From an uncultured Bacteroidaceae bacterium (GTDB taxonomy: Bacteria > Bacteroidota > Bacteroidia > Bacteroidales > Bacteroidaceae): a DNA stretch of 6,155 nucleotides. The stretch is taken from positions 1 to 6,155 of the forward strand of contig CAJGCU010000113.1 of NCBI GenBank assembly GCA_904501945.1, given 5' to 3'. A program made the position numbers and the translations under genes. The first letter of the stretch is position 1; the number at the start of each line of letters is the position of its first letter. Positions 5,565-6,155 of this stretch are shown piece after piece. The notes under the pieces are model-generated. The model ran no database searches, was not told the origin of the DNA, and saw only the letters and a program-made list of their open reading frames with translations.

Positions 5565-6155
5565 TTATAGGGTAACGCCGTTTTTGAAAATAGCTATTTC
5601 TTGGTAATTCTTTTTTTCATTCCAAGTTTGTTCTCCACTCGCTATCTCAATGACTTTCTGCACAAAACTATTAAATACTTCTACCATTGGTTTATTTTCT
5701 ACTATGCTGCCTGCGTTGAAGTCAATCCATGTTGGTTTGTTCTTGGCGAGTGTGCTGTTTGTGCTTACTTTCATGGTGGGGACAAAGGTGCCAAACGGAG
5801 TGCCTCTGCCTGTAGTGAAGAGCACAATGTGGCATCCTGATGCAGCAAGAGCTGTAGATGCTACAAGGTCATTGCCTGGAGCGGAAAGAAGATTGAGCCC
5901 CTTTGTTGTAAGACGTTCACCGTAAGTTAGCACACCTCTAACAGCGCTTTTTCCACATTTCTGTGTGCATCCAAGTGCTTTTTCTTCCAGTGTGGAAATA
6001 CCACCAGCCTTGTTGCCTGGTGAAGGGTTTTCACCTACAGGTTCGCCATGTGAAAGGAAATATTGTTTGAAGTCGTTGACGAGTTTAACAGTTTGTTCGA
6101 ACAGCTCTGGTGTTTCGCAACGATTCATCAGAATGGTTTCTGCGCCGAACATCTC
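5565..6155 (-). CDS. uxaA: Altronate dehydratase, C-terminal part (cut by window edge)
   Basis: UxaA removes water from D-altronate to give 2-dehydro-3-deoxy-D-gluconate (KDG) in the cytoplasm, a step of the galacturonate branch of pectin use (UxaC, UxaB, UxaA, then KDG kinase and aldolase). The last 196 codons of a family normally near 500 aa are visible. The frame continues through a Glu codon at 6153-6155 before the Met at 6152, so that Met is internal. Counting from it, highly conserved stretches are ENPSPGNKAGGISTLEEKALG (41-61, listed here in part as NPSPGNKAGG and TLEEK), LLSAPGNDLVASTAL (88-102), LFTTGRGTPFG (111-121), VPTMKVSTNS (124-133), WIDFNAG (142-148) and the ending EIAIFKNGVTL. 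These are diagnostic for UxaA. The N-terminal SAF-like domain lies outside the window. The antiporter-like gene starts 20 bases after the stop. Confidence 0.96.
   Translation of the reverse strand, partial: EMFGAETILMNRCETPELFEQTVKLVNDFKQYFLSHGEPVGENPSPGNKAGGISTLEEKALGCTQKCGKSAVRGVLTYGERLTTKGLNLLSAPGNDLVASTALAASGCHIVLFTTGRGTPFGTFVPTMKVSTNSTLAKNKPTWIDFNAGSIVENKPMVEVFNSFVQKVIEIASGEQTWNEKKNYQEIAIFKNGVTL

Overview
The window reads as chromosomal DNA of a Bacteroidota bacterium, most likely a Prevotella-like or Bacteroides-like plant-polysaccharide degrader. The reasons are: a TAnnTTTG-type -7 promoter element upstream of pyrB, a lack of clear Shine-Dalgarno sites, an isoleucyl-tRNA synthetase of the eukaryote-like type with wording I recognise from Bacteroides proteins, and a secreted CBM48/CE1-type esterase. 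I could not run a search, so the genus is inferred. Every confident gene lies on the minus strand, so transcription runs from high to low coordinates.

Right half, in transcription order: the C-terminal part of altronate dehydratase (uxaA, 5565-6155, entering from beyond the right edge), an NhaC-family Na+/H+ antiporter-like membrane protein 20 bases later (4288-5544), and after 68 bases a secreted two-domain feruloyl-esterase-like protein (3044-4219). The spacing suggests one transcript. The theme is use of plant cell wall material: UxaA serves galacturonate breakdown and the esterase would strip ferulate-type esters from xylan. A run of 7 C then 8 A lies just before the esterase start.

Middle: 854 bases (2190-3043) without a recognisable gene. 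This holds a near-perfect 58-base palindrome (2612-2669) that looks like a bidirectional terminator and separates the sugar-acid/esterase unit from the pyrimidine unit. It also holds two shorter palindromes beside the terminator, a candidate 57-residue ORF (2704-2877, weak), plus-strand -7-like boxes that could start a short RNA ending at the terminator, and a good minus-strand -7 box for pyrB.

Left half, in transcription order: pyrB (1242-2189) and pyrI (695-1150), the catalytic and regulatory chains of aspartate transcarbamoylase for pyrimidine synthesis, then the N-terminal 207 codons of ileS (1-622, leaving the window at the left edge).

The genes themselves are ordinary. The points most worth a second look are the GIHH version of the class I synthetase HIGH motif in IleS, linked in the literature to strong mupirocin resistance, and the GATTTTT sequence at the expected pyrB transcription start, which resembles UTP-sensing slippage starts in enterobacteria. 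I saw no mobile element, CRISPR array, tRNA or rRNA, and no convincing undescribed system.
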